Source: UBA1351 sp963677885
GTDB lineage: Bacteria > Bacillota > Clostridia > Lachnospirales > Vallitaleaceae
Length of the DNA stretch: 64,000 nucleotides
Reading direction: 5' to 3'
Assembly (NCBI GenBank): GCA_963677885.1
Contig: OY782500.1
Location: 3,286,001-3,350,000 of the forward strand
The notes below the pieces were generated by a model. It was given only the letters and a program-made list of their open reading frames with translations, did no database searches and was not told the DNA's origin. Each line of letters starts with the position of its first letter. Within the stretch, counting starts at the first letter, position 1. Both the position numbers and the translations under genes were made by a program. Of the stretch, positions 24,397 through 33,654 are shown piece by piece.

Positions 24397-26574
24397 TTAT
24401 TGTATAGGGCTGTAAAAGGTGTAGGTTCCTGGTAAGACAGTTTGGTTATGGCCGGCGATGGTAATTCTTGCTTTAACCGGAGTCTCAATTTCATAACGCC
24501 AGGATTGTCCTTGCTTTTTCCATTCTGAACGGATGAGGCCGTGTTTGGTGTTGAGGGAAGTCTTTAGCCAGTCCAGTCTTTTGTCTGGGTTTGGTGAGAT
24601 AGATACTTCCTCATAACCGGGTTTGGCTTCTATGGGTTTGATGCCGCCGGCGACCCCGTAAACCCAATCAGCAACGGCGCCGTAGGCATAATGATTAAAG
24701 GAGTTCATGTCCCTGGACCAGAAGTCGCCGTTTTCCATAATACCATCCCAGTGTTCCCAGATTGTGGTTGCGCCCTTGGTAACAGGATAGATCCAGGAGG
24801 GATATTCTTTACGAAGAAGTAGGCTGTAAGCCAGGTCTGTATAGCCATAGGAACTTAGGGCGTGAAGGATATATGGAGTGCCAACGAATCCTGTCCTTAG
24901 CTGGATGCCGTCTTTTATCACCATGTCAGCCAGTTGATCGGCGACTGCTTGACAGTCTTTGGCCAAATTGAAATGGATGGCTAAGGTACATTCGGTTTGT
25001 GTTATGAATTCTGTAAACTCTGCCCTAAAAGCGGAGACGATTGCCTTATATAAGTCCTCGTAATAGCTGGTGTCCTGTCCCAGAATTCTACCGGACTTGA
25101 TAACAAGAGAAGTAGAATAGGCATAGTATGCAGTAGCAATAAGATCCTCACGGGATGATCCCTTATAAGAGCCTGAAGGGGCGTCAAGACCTAACCAGTC
25201 GCCAAAGTGGAAGGTTCCTGTCCAAAGGTTGGGCGTAGTTGTATGGTCTTTAATATAGGAAATCCATTTCTTCATGGATTCAAACTGATCCTCTAATATC
25301 TTTGGGTCACCATAGGCCAGGTAAATCTCCCAGGGACAGATTGTTGCAGCATCTCCCCATGCTGAACTTCCACCCTCATTCAGAACGTCAGGAATAACAA
25401 AACCGACTTGGCCGTTGTCCTTTTGATCCAGGGCCAGGTCCTTTAGCCACTTAGAAAAGAAGTTTTCTACATTATAGTTATAGGCTGCAGTTTTGACGAA
25501 AACCTGGGCATCTCCCGTCCAGCCTAAACGTTCGTTTCTTTGTGGGCAGTCCGTAGGAACGTCTAGGAAGTTACCTTTTTGACCCCAGATAATATTGTCA
25601 AAGAGCTGGTTGAGATCCGGATTTGAAGAGGATAGGTGACCGGTTCTTTCCATGTGAGAATGGACGACGATACCTTTGAAGTTTTCTAAAGTTGCTGATT
25701 GAGGTCCGCCGGGAAAAGCATCAATTCTTACATAGCGAAATCCATAAAAAGTATGGTGGGGTTTGTATTTCTGAACACCATGAGAACAGGTATAGGTAAG
25801 TTTGGCCTTGGCATCCCGGTAGTTGTCATTGTAGAAATTGCCTTCCTTATCAAAAACCTCTCCATGAGACAGTTCAACAAGATCCCCTGATTTTGCGGAA
25901 AGGGTGAGCTCAACATAGCCGGTAATTTCCTGGCCGAAATCGATGACGTACTCTCCTTTTGGCGTAACCAGTATGTGACTGGGGTGGATATGGTCGATTT
26001 CCTTTATGGCTTCACCTTCATCAGGAACCAGGATATCCCTTGTCATATTATAGGTTGTGACTGGTTCCTTTATTGCCTTTTGACTGTCAAAGCTGGCATC
26101 GTAGACTTCTCCATCATATATTTCTGAGAAACGAATGGCTGATTCGCAGTAGGTCCAGGTGTCGTTTGTAGGTATGATTTCTATTTGACCGTCAGTGTAG
26201 CTTATGTGCAATTCTGCAATCAGGGCAGTAGGTTTTGCCATTAATTCCTGTTGGATCGATGATTTTTCAAAACCCATAAGGGGACTTTTGTGCCAACCTT
26301 TTCCGACAGTAACTTCAATGGTGTTTTTCTGTGAAACCAGGTGGCTGACATCGAAGGTTTGGTATTGAATCCTATATCTGTAGGCGGTCCAACCTGGAGT
26401 AAGGACCTGGTCGGTGACAGGAAGACCGTTTATACTGGCTTCATAAACACCGATTGCTGAAATGTAGAGCAGTGCCCTATGGATTTCCTTGTCAGTATCA
26501 AATGATTTAGTAAATGCTGGGACCAGATCCCCCATATCTTTTGAGCTTGTAATCCATTTTCCTTGCCAATTCAT
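24397..26574 (-). CDS. Alpha-L-rhamnosidase, GH78 family
   Basis: A 725-residue glycoside hydrolase. It begins with the galactose-binding-like N-domain (MNWQGKWITSS ... ALLYISAIGVYEASINGLPV), followed by the rhamnosidase concanavalin-like domain and the (alpha/alpha)6 catalytic barrel with DCPQRNERLGWTGDAQVF, the segment holding the GH78 general acid, and later GFVGTPYILHALSSYG and TTIWEHWDG. No signal peptide, so it acts inside on imported rhamnosides. Somewhat shorter than many GH78 enzymes of about 850-900 residues, lacking an extra N-terminal domain. Divergent from the AraC regulator. Confidence 0.92.
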   Translation of the reverse strand: MNWQGKWITSSKDMGDLVPAFTKSFDTDKEIHRALLYISAIGVYEASINGLPVTDQVLTPGWTAYRYRIQYQTFDVSHLVSQKNTIEVTVGKGWHKSPLMGFEKSSIQQELMAKPTALIAELHISYTDGQIEIIPTNDTWTYCESAIRFSEIYDGEVYDASFDSQKAIKEPVTTYNMTRDILVPDEGEAIKEIDHIHPSHILVTPKGEYVIDFGQEITGYVELTLSAKSGDLVELSHGEVFDKEGNFYNDNYRDAKAKLTYTCSHGVQKYKPHHTFYGFRYVRIDAFPGGPQSATLENFKGIVVHSHMERTGHLSSSNPDLNQLFDNIIWGQKGNFLDVPTDCPQRNERLGWTGDAQVFVKTAAYNYNVENFFSKWLKDLALDQKDNGQVGFVIPDVLNEGGSSAWGDAATICPWEIYLAYGDPKILEDQFESMKKWISYIKDHTTTPNLWTGTFHFGDWLGLDAPSGSYKGSSREDLIATAYYAYSTSLVIKSGRILGQDTSYYEDLYKAIVSAFRAEFTEFITQTECTLAIHFNLAKDCQAVADQLADMVIKDGIQLRTGFVGTPYILHALSSYGYTDLAYSLLLRKEYPSWIYPVTKGATTIWEHWDGIMENGDFWSRDMNSFNHYAYGAVADWVYGVAGGIKPIEAKPGYEEVSISPNPDKRLDWLKTSLNTKHGLIRSEWKKQGQSWRYEIETPVKARITIAGHNQTVLPGTYTFYSPIQ

Positions 26575-26598
26575 TGAATTTCTCCTTTGTTTTTAGTC

Positions 26599-26627
26599 TT
26601 GACATAAAGATTATCAGAATCTAGAAT
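26599..26627 (+). promoter_or_regulatory. Promoter of the AraC regulator
   Basis: TTGACA (26599-26604) and TAGAAT (26622-26627) are 17 bases apart in the intergenic region shared with the divergent rhamnosidase gene. Confidence 0.6.
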
Positions 26628-26673
26628 TGAATTAAACCAGAAAAGTGAACGTTATTAGGGGGTGAATTTAACC

Positions 26674-27537
26674 TTGGTTCGAGAATTTACCATGAATATG
26701 AGTAGTGAAGCTCAGAATGCTATGGACAAGTTGTCAATTAAAGTTTATGAGCAGAAGGACATACCGGTGCATAAACACGATTTTTTTGAGTTGGTGTATG
26801 TCGTAGAGGGTAGCGGTGTTCAGAAGCTTAATGGCAGTCAAGTGTCGATCAGGCCAGGTGACTTCTTCATTGTAGATTATGGTTCCAGCCATGCCTACAG
26901 TCAGTGTCAGGACCTGGTTTTGATTAACTGTCTTTTTGTTCCGGAGATGATTGATGCCAGCCTTAAGGATTGCCTGTCCTTTGATGAGTTTATTCATTCC
27001 TGTCTTATAAAATATTATAAGGTAACCGATCACAAGGGATCTGCAAACCATCTTTTTTATGACGAAGACGGTAAAGTTTTGATGCTCATGAAGGGAATGA
27101 TTGAAGAGTATACAGGTAAGGTTATTGGTTATGAGGAAGTTCTAAGATACCGGCTGTTGGAAATTATTGTACTGACTATTAGAAAAGTTATTGATCTTGA
27201 CCAGGGGATTATACAAAACGACATGGTTTTGGCCTTGATTGATTATTTAAATAAGCATTATGACAACCATGGCTTGGTTAAGGCCTTTTGCAGAGACTAT
27301 CATTACAGCCTGCAATACGTTAGCCGAAAGTTTAAGGAAGAATGTGGCTTGACCCCTGTCCAGTATCTTCAAAAACTTAGAATAGAAAAATCCTGTCAGT
27401 TCCTGGCGGGGACCACTTGGACGGTTAACCGGATAGCAGAAGAAGTTGGCTACCGGGATGTAAAATCCTTTTCAGGTCTGTTTAAGAAAATGATAAAATT
27501 GACACCCAGGGAATATCGTAGGATGAACAGGACATAA
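26674..27537 (+). CDS. AraC-family regulator with cupin sensor domain
   Basis: About 287 residues: an N-terminal cupin (VHKHDFFELVYVVEGSGVQKL ... PGDFFIVDYGSSHAY) with metal/sugar-binding pattern, and a C-terminal pair of AraC helix-turn-helices (YHYSLQYVSRKFKEECGLTPVQYL; TVNRIAEEVGYRDVKSFSGLFKK). The start is uncertain: GTG at 26662 overlaps the AGGGGG site, TTG at 26674 is correctly spaced from it, and ATG at 26692 has no clear site. Divergent from the rhamnosidase, which it probably activates in response to rhamnose. Confidence 0.87.
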   Translation: MVREFTMNMSSEAQNAMDKLSIKVYEQKDIPVHKHDFFELVYVVEGSGVQKLNGSQVSIRPGDFFIVDYGSSHAYSQCQDLVLINCLFVPEMIDASLKDCLSFDEFIHSCLIKYYKVTDHKGSANHLFYDEDGKVLMLMKGMIEEYTGKVIGYEEVLRYRLLEIIVLTIRKVIDLDQGIIQNDMVLALIDYLNKHYDNHGLVKAFCRDYHYSLQYVSRKFKEECGLTPVQYLQKLRIEKSCQFLAGTTWTVNRIAEEVGYRDVKSFSGLFKKMIKLTPREYRRMNRT

Positions 27538-27568
27538 TTCCTACATAGTTATATAGGTAGTATCTAGA

Positions 27569-27595
27569 AGAGACTGGTTAATTAGTCTCTTTTTT
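27569..27595 (+). terminator. Intrinsic terminator after the AraC gene
   Basis: AGAGACT (27569-27575) pairs with AGTCTCT (27584-27590), followed by six T. Confidence 0.85.
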
Positions 27596-27758
27596 AGGTT
27601 TTGCAAAGAAAAACGCCCTTTAAATACGATTGCCATACGTATTATGTGATGGAAACAATGATAGGAAAGTATGCATGCTTATATAAGTTTATAGTATAAG
27701 TCATGAGCAAGATATGATAAAAAGCACAAGAACATTGTTTAGAGTTTGGAGGTAGAGA

Positions 27759-27977
27759 ATGAAAAAAATACTTGTTGTTACATGTTTGTCAGCTATGACG
27801 TTGAGTTTATCTCTTTCCTATGGAATGGGAAAAGGAGATATGGACAGGCTCCAGGAAAGGCTCCAGGACCACTTACAGGATGGGTCCTGCCAGGCCCTCC
27901 AGATTGACAGAGATTTTAGTCAGGGCATAAAAGATCAGATTCGACTTCGATTAAAGGATGAATCCTGTTTGATGTAA
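27759..27977 (+). CDS. Small secreted protein of unknown function
   Basis: A 72-residue product with a good site (TTTGGAGGTAGAG) and a clear signal peptide (MKKILVVTCLSAMTLSLSLS, with likely cleavage after SYG). The mature part is about 48 residues, charged, with two similar helical stretches (RLQERLQDHLQDGSCQ and QIRLRLKDESC), each ending in a Cys, which may form a disulfide hairpin. It has its own terminator and no operon partner. I recognise no family. Confidence 0.65.
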   Translation: MKKILVVTCLSAMTLSLSLSYGMGKGDMDRLQERLQDHLQDGSCQALQIDRDFSQGIKDQIRLRLKDESCLM

Positions 27978-28020
27978 TCATTTTTCCAAGGTCATATCTT
28001 CAATTGGTAAACTATGAACG

Positions 28021-28049
28021 GACTGTTGCTGGTGCAACAGTCTTTTTTT
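28021..28049 (+). terminator. Intrinsic terminator after the small secreted protein
   Basis: GACTGTTGC (28021-28029) pairs perfectly with GCAACAGTC (28034-28042), then seven T. Confidence 0.9.
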
Positions 28050-28109
28050 GCAGACTTTTGTTGGTCCGTAATGTAATAAATGAGAAAGAATATCAAATAC
28101 AACACAAAC

Positions 28110-28213
28110 AAAGAAAAAACCACACAAAAACAACATAAAATACACGTAAATTCATTGACAAACAAAGCGAAACATGGTATTCTCAAAGCAAATAAAGAAA
28201 AAACCACACAAAA
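28110..28213 (+). promoter_or_regulatory. Microcompartment operon promoter bracketed by A-rich direct repeats
   Basis: TTGACA (28155-28160) and TATTCT (28178-28183) are 17 bases apart. AAAGAAAAAACCACACAAAA occurs exactly at 28110-28129 and at 28194-28213, on either side of the promoter and 84 bases (eight helical turns) apart. They are likely sites for a DeoR-family repressor, probably the one encoded at 42346. Confidence 0.65.
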
Positions 28214-28272
28214 GCAAACAAATAATGTAAAAACACAACATAAATCAAAGAATTTTAATGGAGGTTCTTGTA

Positions 28273-29046
28273 ATGACAAATGAGTTCGAAATAAAAAAAC
28301 AGATGTGTGAAATCGGTAGACGTATCTACCAAAGAGAAATGGTTGCTGCCAATGACGGTAACTTTTCAGTTAAACTTGACGACAATACTTTCCTTTGTAC
28401 TCCAACTGGTGTATCCAAAGGATTTATGACACCAGATATGATTTGTAAAGTTGATGCTGACGGTAATCCAAAGCAGGCAAATGGAAAGTGGAGACCATCT
28501 TCTGAAATCAAGATGCATATGAGAATCTACAAGCAAAGACCTGATGTGACATCAGTTGTACACGCTCATCCACAATTTGCAACTGCATATGCCATTGCAG
28601 GTATTCCACTAACAGAGAAGATTATGCCAGAAGCGGTTATTTTCTTAGGTGAAGTTCCTATTGCAGATTATGGTTTACCATCAACAATGGAAATTCCAGA
28701 TGCTGTTGAACCATATTTAGGTTGCTACGATGCAGTACTGCTTGCCAATCACGGTGCACTTTCCTGGGGCGTTGATCTTATGAGTGCTTACTTCAAAATG
28801 GAAAGTTTGGAATTCTACGCATCACTTGCTTACAAGGCAAAAGCTCTTGGTGGAGCTAAAGAATTACCTAAGAATGAAGTCGACCGTCTTTATGAGTTGA
28901 GAAGACAATTCAATGTACCTGGTAAACATCCAGCTGACTGTCAGTCAGATGCATGTACCTGTACTCCACAACCTAAAACTGAAGCAAAAGCTTCAAATGC
29001 TGAACTGGAAGCGATTATCCGTAAAGTTATTAGCGAATTGAAATAG
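28273..29046 (+). CDS. Class II aldolase (fuculose/rhamnulose-1-phosphate) with encapsulation tail
   Basis: A 257-residue class II aldolase/adducin-family enzyme. Zn ligands His in VVHAHPQFA and LLANHGALSWG and the catalytic Glu of SSEIKMH are present. It should split fuculose 1-phosphate or rhamnulose 1-phosphate to DHAP and L-lactaldehyde. After the catalytic domain comes a Cys-containing linker (ADCQSDACTC) and a C-terminal amphipathic helix (NAELEAIIRKVISELK), a typical encapsulation peptide, so it is probably carried inside the microcompartment. ATG at 28273 is preceded by ATGGAGG; the ATG at 28258 is part of that site. First gene of the operon. Confidence 0.9.
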   Translation: MTNEFEIKKQMCEIGRRIYQREMVAANDGNFSVKLDDNTFLCTPTGVSKGFMTPDMICKVDADGNPKQANGKWRPSSEIKMHMRIYKQRPDVTSVVHAHPQFATAYAIAGIPLTEKIMPEAVIFLGEVPIADYGLPSTMEIPDAVEPYLGCYDAVLLANHGALSWGVDLMSAYFKMESLEFYASLAYKAKALGGAKELPKNEVDRLYELRRQFNVPGKHPADCQSDACTCTPQPKTEAKASNAELEAIIRKVISELK

Positions 29047-29056
29047 AGGTGACCCT

Positions 29057-30721
29057 GTGAAACGGTCAAAAAGAATGGAAGTTCTTGACCGGCGACCGGT
29101 GAATCAAGATGGATTCATTAGAGAATGGCCGGAAAAAGGCTTCATAGCCATGAAAAGTCCATATGATCCACAAGCAGGTATTGTCATAGAAGAAGGACTA
29201 GTTACCCAGCTTGACGGAAAGAAAAAAGATGATTTTGACTTTCTTGATGAATTCATTGCCAATCATTGCATTGATGGAAAAGTAGCTGAAAAAAGCATGT
29301 CTTATGAACCGGTGGATATAGCCAGAATGTTGGTTGACATCCATATTTCCAGAGATGAGATTCTTGAAGTTTTCGCAGGTCTGACACCGGCAAGAATTGT
29401 CCAGGTTATGGATGAGATGAATGTAGTGGAAATGATGATGGCCATGCAGAAGATGCGGGCTAGGCTAACGCCTGCCAACCAGGCTCACATTACCAATGCC
29501 AAAGATAATCCTATCCTTATTGCTGCTGATGCTGCAGAGGGAGCCCTTAGAGGATTTCGTGAGGAAGAGACAACCGTTGGTATTGCCAGATATGCACCCC
29601 TGACAGCCATTGGACTTTTGGTAGGCGCTCAAATAGGTTCCAAGGGTGTTTTGACCCAGTGTGCAGTTGAAGAAGCGGTTGAGCTTCAACTGGGTATGCG
29701 GGGGCTTACCACTTATGCGGAAACCATGTCGGTTTATGGAACAGAAGGCGTCTTCATCGATGGAGATGATACCCCATACTCCAAAGCCTTTCTAGCATCT
29801 GCTTACGCCTCAAGAGGCCTTAAGACCCGTTTTACCTCAGGTACCGGGTCTGAAGTACTGATGGGAAGTGCTGAAGGAAAATCCATGCTTTACCTTGAAA
29901 CCAGATGTTTGATGGTGACCAAGGGAGCTGGTGTTCAAGGCATTCAAAACGGATCCGTTTCCTGTATCGGTGTAGCATCCAGTGTACCCTCAGGTATTCG
30001 TGCGGTTTTGGCCGAGAACCTGATCGCTGCCTGTCTTAATCTGGAGTGTGCATCCTCTAATGACCAGAACTTCAGTCATTCAGATATGCGCCGGACAGCA
30101 CGAACCATGATGCAGTTTTTGCCGGGAACTGACTTTATTTTTTCAGGATATTCCGGTGTTCCCAATGAAGACAACATGTTTGCCGGCTCCAATTTTGATG
30201 CTGAAGATTTTGATGACTATAATGTCTTGCAAAGAGACTTTAAGGTAGATGGAGGTCTTCGGCCGGTTAAGGAAGAGGATGTTATTCGAGTAAGAATGAG
30301 GGCTGCAAAAGCCATGCAGGCCATAATGAAATCCTTGGATCTTGGATTGGTTACCGACGATGAAGTAGAAGCGATTACTTACGCCCACGGCAGTAAAGAC
30401 GTTCCGGATCGAGATATTCTTAAGGACCTTCAGGCTGTGGACCGGATGATGAATGATAAAATAACCGGCATTGATATCATCAAAGCCTTACATAAAGAAG
30501 GTTTTGAAGAAGAAGCCGAAATGATACTTAAGATGTTGAAACAGAGACTTTCCGGCGATTATATGCAGACATCAGCTATTTTGGATCAGGATTTTAATGT
30601 GGTCTCTGCAGTTAATCAACCCAATTCCTATCAGGGACCGGGAACCGGTTACCGGGTTGATGGTAGGCGGTGGGAAGAAATTAAAGATATACCACACATT
30701 ATAGAAACAGACCAGTTATAG
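29057..30721 (+). CDS. pduC: B12-dependent propanediol (glycerol) dehydratase large subunit
   Basis: A 554-residue PduC/DhaB-type subunit. It aligns along its length with PduC: KRSKRMEVLDRRPVNQDGF at the start (supporting the GTG at 29057), VEMMMAMQKMRARLTP, TSGTGSEVLMG, CASSNDQNFSHSDMRRTAR and GYSGVPNEDNMFAGSN. With the next two subunits it converts 1,2-propanediol to propionaldehyde using adenosylcobalamin. The presence of aldolase upstream indicates propanediol derived from fucose/rhamnose lactaldehyde. Confidence 0.95.
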   Translation: MKRSKRMEVLDRRPVNQDGFIREWPEKGFIAMKSPYDPQAGIVIEEGLVTQLDGKKKDDFDFLDEFIANHCIDGKVAEKSMSYEPVDIARMLVDIHISRDEILEVFAGLTPARIVQVMDEMNVVEMMMAMQKMRARLTPANQAHITNAKDNPILIAADAAEGALRGFREEETTVGIARYAPLTAIGLLVGAQIGSKGVLTQCAVEEAVELQLGMRGLTTYAETMSVYGTEGVFIDGDDTPYSKAFLASAYASRGLKTRFTSGTGSEVLMGSAEGKSMLYLETRCLMVTKGAGVQGIQNGSVSCIGVASSVPSGIRAVLAENLIAACLNLECASSNDQNFSHSDMRRTARTMMQFLPGTDFIFSGYSGVPNEDNMFAGSNFDAEDFDDYNVLQRDFKVDGGLRPVKEEDVIRVRMRAAKAMQAIMKSLDLGLVTDDEVEAITYAHGSKDVPDRDILKDLQAVDRMMNDKITGIDIIKALHKEGFEEEAEMILKMLKQRLSGDYMQTSAILDQDFNVVSAVNQPNSYQGPGTGYRVDGRRWEEIKDIPHIIETDQL

Positions 30722-30730
30722 GAGGCTGCT

Positions 30731-31414
30731 ATGGAAGTTTTTGAAAATGATATTCAGAAAATAACACAGGCAGTCATGGAAGTCCTTCAGTCTTTGGAGG
30801 ATTCTAAAGCCACAAATGCCGGAGAGACCTTCCCTTTTTCTAATTCCTTTACCGGTAAAGAGAAAGGGATAGACAGTCCCCTTAGGAACCTTGGTCCTGT
30901 AAAACCACCGGCTGATATTAAGGAAGTTGGAATCGGTATAGGACCAGCCTTTGGTCTTTATATGGGTCATACGATTTGTGACCTGCCCCATCTTCAAGTA
31001 CTGAAAGAGATCATGGCAGGAATTGAAGAGGAAGGTATGATTCCAAGAATCATTCGAGTAACAAGGACTTCAGACGTGGCCTTTATAGCCAACGATGTAG
31101 CCAAGTTGGTTGGCAGTGGTATTGCAGTAGGTATTCAGTCCAAAGGGACGGCGGTTATTCACCAGAAAGATTTATACCCCCTAACCAATCTTGAACTCTT
31201 TCCACAGGCGCCGGTTCTAACACTTGAACTGTATCGAGCGATTGGAAAGAACACTGCCAAGTATGCCAAGGGAGAGCAGGTCGTACCGGTTAAGGTCATT
31301 AACGATATTTTTTCAAGACCCAAGTACCAGGTAAAAGCGGCTCTAATGCATACGAAGGAAACTGAGTACGTCGTCAAACGTGGTGACTACTATGATGTGG
31401 AAGTGTCATCTTAA
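30731..31414 (+). CDS. pduD: Propanediol dehydratase medium subunit
   Basis: A 227-residue PduD. The N-terminal amphipathic helix (NDIQKITQAVMEVLQSLEDS) followed by a variable linker is the known targeting extension of PduD; the core begins about residue 55 with VGIGIGPAFGLYMGHTICDLPH and ITRVTRTSDVAFI-like residues. AGGAGG lies just upstream, 10 bases after pduC. It packs with PduC and PduE and helps target the enzyme to the compartment. Confidence 0.93.
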   Translation: MEVFENDIQKITQAVMEVLQSLEDSKATNAGETFPFSNSFTGKEKGIDSPLRNLGPVKPPADIKEVGIGIGPAFGLYMGHTICDLPHLQVLKEIMAGIEEEGMIPRIIRVTRTSDVAFIANDVAKLVGSGIAVGIQSKGTAVIHQKDLYPLTNLELFPQAPVLTLELYRAIGKNTAKYAKGEQVVPVKVINDIFSRPKYQVKAALMHTKETEYVVKRGDYYDVEVSS

Positions 31415-31431
31415 CAGATAAAGGAGACAAC

Positions 31432-31833
31432 ATGGACTTATATCCTCTTAAAGAAAAACAAGCTGGTTTTATAAAAAGTCACAGTGGTAAATCCTTGGAT
31501 GACATCAATATGGAAGGTGTAATCAGCGGAGGCATTACAGCTGATGATATCAAAATATCCAAAGAAGTCTTGATCCTACAGGCGGAAATAGCCAGACGGG
31601 ACAAGAAGATACAATTAGCCAAGAATTTCTTAAGAGCCTCAGAGCTCATTGATATACCCGATGACCGTATTCTTGAGATGTATAACATGTTAAGGCCCTA
31701 CCGGTCAACAGAAGAAGAATTACAAGGACTAATCAGTGAACTTAAAAACACCTATGATGCATCCTTGAACGCAGATTTAGTGGCAGAAACCCTTGCCGTT
31801 TACAAAAGAAGAGATTTACTGAAAGTCAGGTGA
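31432..31833 (+). CDS. pduE: Propanediol dehydratase small subunit
   Basis: A 133-residue PduE: HSGKSLDDINMEGVISGGIT and LILQAEIARRDKKIQLAKNFLRASELIDIPDDRILEMYNMLRPYRST match the family core. The N-terminal part is shorter than in Salmonella PduE and lacks an obvious encapsulation helix. Translation site AAAGGAGACA. Confidence 0.93.
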   Translation: MDLYPLKEKQAGFIKSHSGKSLDDINMEGVISGGITADDIKISKEVLILQAEIARRDKKIQLAKNFLRASELIDIPDDRILEMYNMLRPYRSTEEELQGLISELKNTYDASLNADLVAETLAVYKRRDLLKVR

Positions 31834-31837
31834 TCTT

Positions 31838-33643
31838 ATGATTATTGCTGGAGTTGATATCGGCAATTCAACAACAGAAATCTGTATATGTAAAGTGTCC
31901 GAGGACCAGAAACTGGATTATCTGTCATCAGCTTCTCTTCCTACGACAGGCTTAAAAGGAACACCTGCTAATATTAAGGGAATCGAAGAGGCACTTAAAA
32001 AGGCCACAGATCAGATCGGTTTTAAACTTTCTGATATAGATCTGATACGACTTAATGAGGCAACACCGGTCATCGGTGATACAGCCATGGAGACCATTAC
32101 AGAAACGATTATTTCAGAGTCTACCATGATTGGACATAATCCTAATACACCGGCAGGTCAGGGACTTGCAGTGGGTGAGACTGTTCAGATTACAAACCTT
32201 GGTGCTTATCCTTCCGAGATGCCATACATTGTTAAAATTCCCGGAAGTGTCACCTATGAACAGGCAGCTGTGATTTTAAATACCAGTCACGCCAATGTAG
32301 TAGGTGCCATACTTGAGAAAGATGAAGCTGTTCTGGTTTATAACCGCTTGGTCAACAAGATACCCATTGTTGATGAGGTCAGCAAACTGGATCAATTGCC
32401 TGATGGGATTCCCTGTGCCATTGAGGTGGCTCATCAGGGAGGAACGGTAACAACCTTATCCAATCCCTATGGAATTGCCAAACTCTTTAATCTGACACCT
32501 GAAGAGACAAGAACCACTATACCGGTGGCCAAAAGCTTAACAGGATTAAAGTCTGCAGTTGTAGCCAAGACCAGTCATGGTGGAGTCACAGAGCGGATGA
32601 TTAAAGCCGGTCAGATCGGTATTGAAGCGGAAAGCGGAACCATTACCACCGTCAACGTAGATGACGGGGCCAAAGCAATTATGGAATCCCTTGCCCAGGT
32701 TAAAGATATTAAAGACATTCATGGCCAGCCGGGAACTTATTTTTATGACATGCTGGTTCGGATGAAAGGCGATTTGGAAGATGTTGCCGGTAAGGAAGAC
32801 ACCCTATCCATTAAGGATTTAGTAGCAATCGATACATTCATTCCTGTAAAGGTAAAAGGCGCTTTAGCCGGAGAACTGGCTATGGAAAAAGCCGTCGCCA
32901 TTGCGGCAATGGTTAAAACCGACCACCTGCCTATGGGCCAGATTGCCAGTGGCCTAAAGAAGGGATTAGGTATAGATGTTGAAGTTGCCGGAGTAGAGGC
33001 TGTTATGGCGGTGATTGGAGCCCTAACGACGCCGGGGACCAAACTCCCTATTGCGATTCTGGATTTAGGTGGAGGTTCTACAGATGGAGCTTTACTTGAT
33101 CAAAAAGGCAGGGTCGCTTCAGTACATTTAGCCGGAGCAGGAGCCTTTGTTACCATGATGATCAATGAAGAGTTAGCTCTTCATAATCTTCAGACAGCAG
33201 AACTTATTAAAAAGTATCCCCTTGCAAAAGTAAGGTCTTTATACCATATAACCATGGAAAACGGTCAATCCGTTTTTTATAAAGAGCCTTTGCCACCTAA
33301 GCTCTATGCCAAAGTGGTCATACTCAAAGATAAAGAACTGATTCCTATTGAATCTTCTCACACAATGGAATTTATTATAGAAACCAGAAGACAGATTAAA
33401 GAAAAAGTATTTGTGACCAACTCCATAAGAGCCCTTGAAGAGGTGGCTCCGGGAGGAAGAATAAAATCTATTCCCAATGTGGTATTGGTTGGTGGATCTG
33501 CCCTGGACCATGAAATTCCACAGATGATTCAGAAAAGACTGGCTGATTACAATATTGTTGCCGGTCGAGGAGATATTTGGAGTCTACATGGACCTCGTAA
33601 TGCAGTAGCTGCAGGATTGTGTATCTCCTACAATCCGGACTAG
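31838..33643 (+). CDS. pduG: Diol dehydratase reactivase large subunit
   Basis: A 601-residue ATPase of the DdrA/PduG family, which removes damaged cobalamin from the dehydratase. MIIAGVDIGNSTTEICICK is the actin-like phosphate loop; LNEATPVIGDTAMETITETIISESTMIGHNPNTPAG and ILDLGGGSTDGALLD are diagnostic. Full length; starts 4 bases after pduE. Confidence 0.94.
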   Translation: MIIAGVDIGNSTTEICICKVSEDQKLDYLSSASLPTTGLKGTPANIKGIEEALKKATDQIGFKLSDIDLIRLNEATPVIGDTAMETITETIISESTMIGHNPNTPAGQGLAVGETVQITNLGAYPSEMPYIVKIPGSVTYEQAAVILNTSHANVVGAILEKDEAVLVYNRLVNKIPIVDEVSKLDQLPDGIPCAIEVAHQGGTVTTLSNPYGIAKLFNLTPEETRTTIPVAKSLTGLKSAVVAKTSHGGVTERMIKAGQIGIEAESGTITTVNVDDGAKAIMESLAQVKDIKDIHGQPGTYFYDMLVRMKGDLEDVAGKEDTLSIKDLVAIDTFIPVKVKGALAGELAMEKAVAIAAMVKTDHLPMGQIASGLKKGLGIDVEVAGVEAVMAVIGALTTPGTKLPIAILDLGGGSTDGALLDQKGRVASVHLAGAGAFVTMMINEELALHNLQTAELIKKYPLAKVRSLYHITMENGQSVFYKEPLPPKLYAKVVILKDKELIPIESSHTMEFIIETRRQIKEKVFVTNSIRALEEVAPGGRIKSIPNVVLVGGSALDHEIPQMIQKRLADYNIVAGRGDIWSLHGPRNAVAAGLCISYNPD

Positions 33644-33654
33644 ATGAGGTGACT

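Noticed and set aside
27978..28272. Cobalamin riboswitch before the B12-dependent operon
   Set aside because: The leader is A-rich, contains a simple promoter with direct repeats and shows no B12-box-like conserved sequence.
28080..28283. Short Lys/Thr/Asn-rich open frame
   Set aside because: It is a by-product of the A-rich operator repeats, lacks a ribosome site and covers the promoter.
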